DNA of 10,194 nt from JANMES01 sp038229715 (GTDB taxonomy: Bacteria > Planctomycetota > Phycisphaerae > Tepidisphaerales > Tepidisphaeraceae). Each line of letters starts with the position of its first letter. Within the stretch, counting starts at the first letter, position 1. The DNA is taken from positions 1 through 10,194 of the forward strand of contig JBBROD010000109.1 in NCBI GenBank assembly GCA_038229715.1. The letters are read 5' to 3'. Below are positions 1-6,800 of this stretch, in pieces. A program made the position numbers and the translations under genes. The notes beneath the pieces were generated by a model. It saw only the letters and a program-made list of their open reading frames with translations, ran no database searches and was not told the DNA's origin.

Positions 1-26
1 CCATCGAATCATGATCAATAAATCTG

Positions 27-296
27 TTGCAGAAAGATGCGGTTTACGCATCGCTCACCATTGATCATCTGCTGGCGGAGTTTCCGGTGCAGACGTTCGG
101 GCAGGGGAGAGCGGTGGAGGAGTGGAAGGTCAAGCCGGAGCGGCCGGACAACCATCTGCTCGACTGCGTGGTCGGGTGCTCGGCGGGGGCCAGCTTGTCG
201 GGGGCGATCTTGTTCGGCACCGCGAGGCCGCCGGTGCCGAGGAAGAAGTTGCGGTTGTCGCAGATGCAGGCGGCGGCGCGGGGGAGGCAGGCCTAG
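27..296 (+). pseudogene. Phage terminase large subunit (GpA type), C-terminal fragment
   Basis: This is an 89-codon reading frame matching only the end of a GpA-family terminase large subunit, the ATPase/nuclease that cuts and packages phage DNA. Seen directly: a stretch reading EFPVQTFGQGRAVEEWKVKP, then RPDNHLLDCVVGCSAGAS, then a basic tail ending MQAAARGRQA before TAG (294-296). The pattern of small-residue GRG, EEWK, DNHxLDCxVGCA and a final basic helix is what I expect from the last part of the GpA nuclease domain; family members are several hundred residues long. A TGA in the same frame at 12-14 closes it upstream and the listed start is only a TTG, so the ATPase domain and most of the nuclease are missing. 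It is most likely a non-functional prophage or gene-transfer remnant. The 3' end appears natural. It is directly followed by a transposase remnant. The family call is from motif memory, not a search. Confidence 0.7.
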
Positions 297-298
297 AA

Positions 299-520
299 CA
301 GTACGGTGTGATCGAGTCAATCAACGGCACGCTGCGTCAGGAGTGTTTAATCCAGAACTTGTTCATGTCGCTGGACGACGCCCGACGGATTGTGGCGCGG
401 TGGCGACAAGATTACAAAGAGTAACGTCCTCACAACTCGCTGGGCAACTTGGCCCCACGCGAGGTCGCAGGACTGAGTCAGGAGAACCGGGCCGAATCGA
501 AGTCGGCTTTTCACATTTAG
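299..520 (+). pseudogene. IS3-family transposase (DDE/rve integrase core), C-terminal remnant with in-frame stop
   Basis: Reading in the frame of position 299, the sequence gives YGVIESINGTLRQECL, then FMSLDDARRIVARWRQDYKE, a TAA stop (422-424), then in the same frame RPHNSLGNLAPREVAGLSQE up to TAG at 518-520. This is the classic end of IS3-type transposases (ESFNGRLRDECL ... DYNxxRPHSSLGxLTPxEFA). The glutamate of VIES (codon at 314-316) corresponds to the third catalytic acid of the DDE triad; the two aspartates and the N-terminal half are absent. The TAA lies exactly between DYxE and RPHNSLG, so a sense codon has probably mutated to stop. The right end of the element may lie just after it: a G-rich tract around 519-545 (TTGGACTAGTGTTGGGTGG) resembles IS3-type terminal repeats, but no left partner is in the window. 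The element is dead by truncation and nonsense mutation. Its first recognisable codon lies 2 bp after the terminase stop. Confidence 0.8.
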
Positions 521-821
521 GTTGGACTAGTGTTGGGTGGAGGAATATTTCCCGGCCATGATCCAAAGACACAAAAAACGATTCGAATTCTCACCTGCCG
601 TTCAGTTTAAAAGCAATAAAACGACAAATAGGCGACCTGAACCGGTGCCAACTAATAATAACGTGGATTCCACTCCAATATGCTCAAATCAATATTAGAT
701 ATCACAATTTGTAATCTAATGTCCGCGTTGTAAATTTGAATTGCGGCCTTGAGCTAGGTGAGTGAGGTCGCGCCATTTGTTCGACTCACATCTTTAGTTC
801 TTAGACTTCGTCAGGCGTTTT
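521..821. promoter_or_regulatory. AT-rich non-coding leader upstream of the giant gene
   Basis: These roughly 300 bases carry no reading frame with recognisable protein content. The stretch from about 565 to 740 is clearly AT-richer than the genes around it, with runs such as AGCAATAAAACGACAAATAG and repeated AATATT, AATTTG and TTGTAA words. The promoter and 5' untranslated region of the giant gene should lie here, since its only neighbour upstream is transposon debris. I could not pick a convincing paired -35/-10 box. The only candidate ribosome-binding site is AGG at 813-815, six bases before the ATG at 822, which is weak. No riboswitch, long hairpin or attenuator was recognised. Confidence 0.4.
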
Positions 822-3800
822 ATGCAACAGCAACCGAAATACACCGGCCCTTTACACACGCACACGAAACCGAATTTTGCTGCCACAAAATCGAGGCAGA
901 AGGCCCGCCTCGCCCGTGCCTGCATGGAGGCGCTGGAAGCAAGAGCGTTGTTCGCGGCCGACCCGATCATCAGCGAGTTTATGGCCTCGAATTCTACGAC
1001 GCTTCAATCGAAGGCCATCAACAGCTACGCCGACTGGCTGGAGATTCATAACACCGACACCGTCAACTCGATCGATCTCTCCGGCTGGTATCTCACCAAC
1101 AAGCCGACGAGCAACCTGATCAAGTTTAAGATCCCCACGTCCACCGTGATTGCGCCCAACGGGTATCTGATCGTCTTCGCTTCGAACCAATCTGGTGCCG
1201 GCGGGTATCTGCCGGTCGCGGGTGCATCGCCGGAGTTGCATGCAAACTTCAATCTCGGCGCCAGTGCCGACTCGATCGCGCTGGTGAAGCCGGACAAAAC
1301 GACGATCGTTTCCTCTTACACGTGGACCGCAAGCCCTCCGCCCGGCGGCATCGGGTCGCAGTTGACGGACGTCTCGTACGGCACGATCGATCGCGCCACA
1401 CTGCTCGGGCCGGCAGCGCCGTCCAAAACCTTCATTCCGCTCGACAACGCACTCGGCACGAGTTGGGTGCAGCCGGCCTTCAACGATTCCACGTGGATCG
1501 GCGGAACCACCGCCGTGGGGTACAAAACCGACGGCACCTTCAGCAGCGTCATCGGCACGAACACCCAGTCGCTCATGGTCAGCAAGGCCAGCGATGCTTA
1601 CATCCGCGTGCCGTTCAGCGTTGCCAATCCGGCTTCTTACAGCACGCTCGCGCTGAGCATGATGTACGACGACGGTTTCGTGGCGTATCTCAACGGCGTG
1701 GAAGTCGTGCGCCGCAACACGCCAAACAGCGTGACGTGGAACTCCAGTGCAACCAAGACGATCTCGTCCGGCGCGTCGCTTCCGCCGACGGAAAGTTTTG
1801 ATATCACCGCGTTCAAAAACCTTCTGGTGAGCGGAACAAACGTATTGGCGATCCAGGGGTTGAACGACAAGATCAATGGCGTTGATTTCCTGGTGAATCC
1901 GTCGATCACCGGCACGCAGGGCGTTCCGTCGACCGGCTACCTGCCGTCACCTACGCCGGGGGCAGCCAATGCGTCGGGCATCTCGGGATTCGTTTCCGAT
2001 CTTCAGTTCGATCACTCCGGCGGGTTTTACAATTCGCCGTTCGATCTGACGATCAGCACCGACACCGCCGGCGCGACCCTCTACTACACCACCGACGGCT
2101 CGGCCCCCAGCGCGACCAACGGCTCGACGTACACCGGCCCGATCCACATCGGCGGAAATGCGCGCGGAACCACGATCGTCCGCGCCGCAGCGTTCGCGAC
2201 CGGCCTGCAGCCAACGGATGTGGGCACCGAATCCTACCTGTTCCTAAACGACGTGCTCACCCAAGCCGGCAGCGGCCTTGATCCGACGAAGTTCCCAACG
2301 CTCTGGAATACCAACACGGCCGACTACAGTGTCGATCAAAGTATCACCACCGGCGCCACGTATGGCCCGAACTTCATTAATGATCTCAAATCCGTTCGCA
2401 CCGTGTCGCTGGTGTTGGACCCGCGCGACCTGTTCGATCCGGCCACCGGCATTTACGCCAATCCGCTGCAGGACGGCGACGCTTGGAAGCGGGCTGGCTC
2501 GATCGAAGTGATCAACCCCGATGGCAGCCTGAGTTTCCAGACCAACGCGATGGTCACCATCGAAGGTGGCGGCAGCCGCGATCCGAACAACACAGGAAAA
2601 CACTCGTTCCGCCTGTTCTTCAATGGCGATGGCGGCAGCCCAACCTCGCTGGCGCAACAGTTCTTTCCGGATTCGCCGCTCGACAGCTTCAACACGATTA
2701 TTCTGCACTCGAGTTTCAACAACACCTGGACGCAGGTGAACACGGCCGAGCAGCAGCGGGCGGATTACGTGAAAGACCAATTCGGTCATGACAGCGCCTT
2801 GGCGATGGGCGGGCCAGCGTCGCACGGAACTTACATGCAGTTGTACGTCAACGGCGTTTACTGGGGCCTCTACAACCCGGTGGAACGCCCGGATGCGGCC
2901 TGGGCCGCTTCGTACTACGGCGGCAATCGCGAAGACTGGGACGTGATGCACGACCAGGCGCTGTCTGATGGAAATACCGATCGCTGGAACGCCATGTTCG
3001 CCGTCGCGAACGACAACACGCTCACCGCGGATCAACGCTACCAGAACCTGAAACCGTACCTCGATTTCAAGAGCCTGGCCGACTACATGATCCTGATGAC
3101 TTACACCGCGAATCGCGACTGGGACTACCACAACTGGTACGCCGGCGCGAGCCGGGTCGGCCTGGCGAACGGCGATACCACGTTCAAGTTCTGGACGTGG
3201 GACTCCGAGCGCACGCTGGAAGGCGTCAACGATAACGTCTTGAACATCAACACCGACTTGTGTCCGACGCGATTGTTCCAGCAACTCAAGGGCAGTGTCG
3301 ATTTCCGCCAACTCTTTGCCGACCGCGTGCAGAAGTTTTTGTTCAACGGGGGGGCGCTCACTCCCGCGGCGTCGATCGCGCGATACCTGGCCCGCACGAA
3401 TGAGATCAAGGACGCAGTCGTCGGCGAGTCCGCCCGCTGGGGCGATTACCGCAAGAGCCCTTCCTACACACGCGACGTTGACTGGCAAGCTGAAGTCGAC
3501 CGCCTGACCAAAGGCCCGACCAGCTATTTCGCGCAGCGTACCAGCAAGGCAATTGCCCAGTACCGCGCGGCCGGATGGTTTGCCGCTACGACGCTGGACG
3601 CGCCGATCTTCAGCAACGCTGGCGGCACGGTGAGCCCTGGCTCTACGCTCGGGATCACGCTGAGCCCCACGACCGTCGGCACGATTTACTACATGCTGGA
3701 CGGGACCGATCCGCGCCTGGAAGGCGGCGCCCTTTCCCCGTCAGCGATCGCGTACGCCGGGCCGATCACGCTGAATAGCAATGCGCATGTTCTTTCCCGC

Positions 3801-6800
3801 GTCTACAACGCCGGTAGCTGGAGCTCGCTGACAGAAGCGACGTTCCTGATGACCAACACGCCGCAAGTGAGGATTACCGAAATCAGCTATCACCCCAAGG
3901 CCGCGGCCGGTAGCGGGTTGGTGGATGACGATCTGGAATTCATCGAACTCGAAAACCTTGGCCCCGGCTCGGTCGATCTGAAGGGCTACACCATCACCGG
4001 CGGGGTGAACTTCACCTTCCCCACCACCGTTCTGCAGGCCGGCGAGCATGTCGTTGTCGTGAGCAATCTGGCGGCGTTTCAGTCGATCTACGGGACCGGG
4101 CCGAAAGTCGCCGGCGCGTTCAGCGGGCACCTGAGCAATTCCACGGCCGAGCTGAAACTCACCGGCTCGGTCGGCGAGACCATCCTCGATTTCTTCTACA
4201 CCGACGGCTGGTACGCCACCACCGATGGTGATGGCAATACGCTCACGATCAACAACCCGAACGACAACCCCAACAACTGGGGCAACGCCGCCAGCTGGCA
4301 CGCCAGCTACAACAGTATCGGCACGCCGGGTGCGGACGAACTGCCGCCGAGCCAGCGCGGCGTGGTGGTTTCTGAACTGCTCAGCAACCCCAACAGCGGT
4401 AGCGCCGATGGCGATCTGGTGGAGTTGCATAACACCACCAATGCGTCTATCGACGTCAACGGCTGGTATCTCAGCGATACCAGCAGCGATCCGAAAAAGT
4501 ATCGCATCAACTCGGTGCTCGGCACGAACACGGTGATCGCCGCTGGCGGATACTTGGTGCTGAAGGAATCCGCCACGTTCGGCAACGTCGCCGATTCGGG
4601 CGCGATTACGCCGTTCGGGTTTGATAAGCTCGGCGAGAGCGTGATTCTCTCGTCCGCGACGGCAGAAGGACTGACCGGGTATCAGGACAAGGAAGATTTT
4701 GGCGCGTCCGATGTCGATACGCCGTTCGCGCTCTACACCAACACCGGCGGCGATACCGACTTCGTCGCCGAGGCCGCGGGCACGTTCGGATCGAACAACG
4801 CCGCTCCGGTCGTCGGCCCGATCGTCATCAACGAGCTGATGTACAATCCGGCCGGTACGGATGACGAGTTCATCGAGCTGCGCAACACAACTAACACCGA
4901 TGTGCTGCTGTACGATCCGTCCAACCCGACGCACACATGGAAGTTCACCAACGGTATCACGTTCAGCTTCCCGCAGATTCAAGCGATCCCGACGGCGGAC
5001 AATCCGAGTCCGATCATTCCGGCTAACAGCTACGCGCTGGTCATTCCGGCGACGATCACGGCCGCTGCGTTCCGCGCCAAGTACGGCGTGCCGGCCGGCG
5101 TGCCGATTTTCTCCGGCTACACGGGCGCGCTCGACAACAGCGGCGAAGCCGTTGACCTTTCTTGCCCCGCTGCGCCGCAGCCGGATCTGACCGTGCCTTA
5201 CATCGTGGTGGATCACATCCACTACCTGCCGACCGCGCCGTGGCCGACGACGCCCAAAGGCACGGGGCCGTCGCTGTCGCGCGTCGTTTCTGGCGCTTAC
5301 GGCAACGAACCGACCAACTGGTCCGCCGGCCAGAACAAGGGAACGCCGGGGACCGACAACTTCGGCACGAACCAGTCGCCGATTGTCAGCGCGGGAGCCG
5401 CGCAAGTCATCACCGGCCCGGTCAACGTTGTCACGCTGCACGGCACGGCCACCGATGACGGCAAGCCGGCCGGTTCCACGCTGGCAACAACGTGGAGCGT
5501 GCTGACCGGCAATCCCGCCAACGTACAGTTCGGCGACGCCAGCCTGCTCAACACCACGGCAACCTTCTCGGTGGCAGGCGTATACGTGTTGCAACTGTCG
5601 GCCTCGGACAGCGTGCTGACTTCCACCAGCAACGTGAAGATCACCGTCAACACCGCCCCGACCGACAACGCCGGAGTTGACCAGTACATCACGTTCTCAC
5701 CGTTCGGCCCGACGTCGACCACCCTCACCGGCACGGCCAGTGATGCAGACGCCTTGCCCAACCCGGGCGTCACGACGACTTGGACCGTTGTCACCACCCC
5801 GAACCAGGCGACCGTGACCTTCGGCGACGCCAACGCGCTCTCGACCAGCGCCACTTTCTCCGCCAGCGGCGTGTACGTGTTGCGCCTGACCGCCAACGAC
5901 GGCGCGGCTACCGCGCTGGATGACGTACAGATCACCGTCAATCACCTGCCCGTGGTCAACGCAGGTAGCGATAACTTCATCGTCACGCCGACGCTGCAGT
6001 ACGCGCTGCAAGGCGTCGTCACCGATGACGGGCTGCAAACAGCGCTCGGCGTTGTTCCGACCGTCACCAGCAAGTGGTCGGTTTTCGACGGCCCCGGCAA
6101 CGTGGTGTTCGGCGATTCAAACAAGCCTGTCACTTCGGCAACGTTCTCGGCCGTTGGTGATTACACGCTTCGACTCACCGCCACCGAGAACGGCGTAGAC
6201 ACCTACAACGACGTCGTGATTTCGGTCGTCGATAACCCGGTTAAGCCAGCCGGCGTGCCCATCAACGCGACGCAGAATGTCGCGTTCAGCGGCAACGTGG
6301 CTAAGTTCACTTACCCCGATGCCAGCGCCACGCCGGCCAACTTCACCGCCACCATCACCTGGGGCGATGGAGCAATCACAGCAGGCACGATCGTCGTCGA
6401 TGCCGGCGGCGGGTTTGATGTCACCGGCGCTCACACTTACGCCACGCCGGGCACCAACTCGGTCAGTGTGCTGGTCAGCGACGGCACTTATAGCGACACG
6501 GCCAACACCAGCGCTTCGGTGACGGCCATCGCGCCGACCGTAAACGCAGGGTCCGGCGGATTGATCAACGAAGGCGATACCTTCACCAGCAGCGGCTCAT
6601 TCACGGATATCAATGCCGGCCCTTACACGGCCACGGTTGACTACGGCGACGGCAGCGGCGTGCAATCGCTGGCAGTCGATCAGAATGCCAAGACATTCTC
6701 CCTCTCACACCTCTACAAGGACAACGGCTCGTACACCGTTGCGATCGTGGTCACCAACTCGGCCACCGCACAGTTCAATTCCAACTCCGCCAGCGTTGCT

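Noticed and set aside
15..320. 101-codon minus-strand frame over the terminase fragment
   Set aside because: The plus strand gives convincing terminase motifs; the minus translation is proline/arginine-rich low-complexity shadow.
758..1051. 97-codon plus-strand frame overlapping the start of the giant gene
   Set aside because: It overlaps the LEPR-like region and first lamin-tail domain in another frame, and its translation has no family features.
2244..3488. 414-codon open frame on the minus strand inside the giant gene
   Set aside because: It runs antisense to clear CotH-domain coding sequence, its translation is rich in R, V, G and A without domain motifs, and it is what high-GC third positions produce.
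3741..5594. 617-codon open frame on the minus strand inside the giant gene
   Set aside because: Antisense to well-recognised lamin-tail domains; the translation is arginine- and valine-rich with no recognisable domain. A shadow frame.
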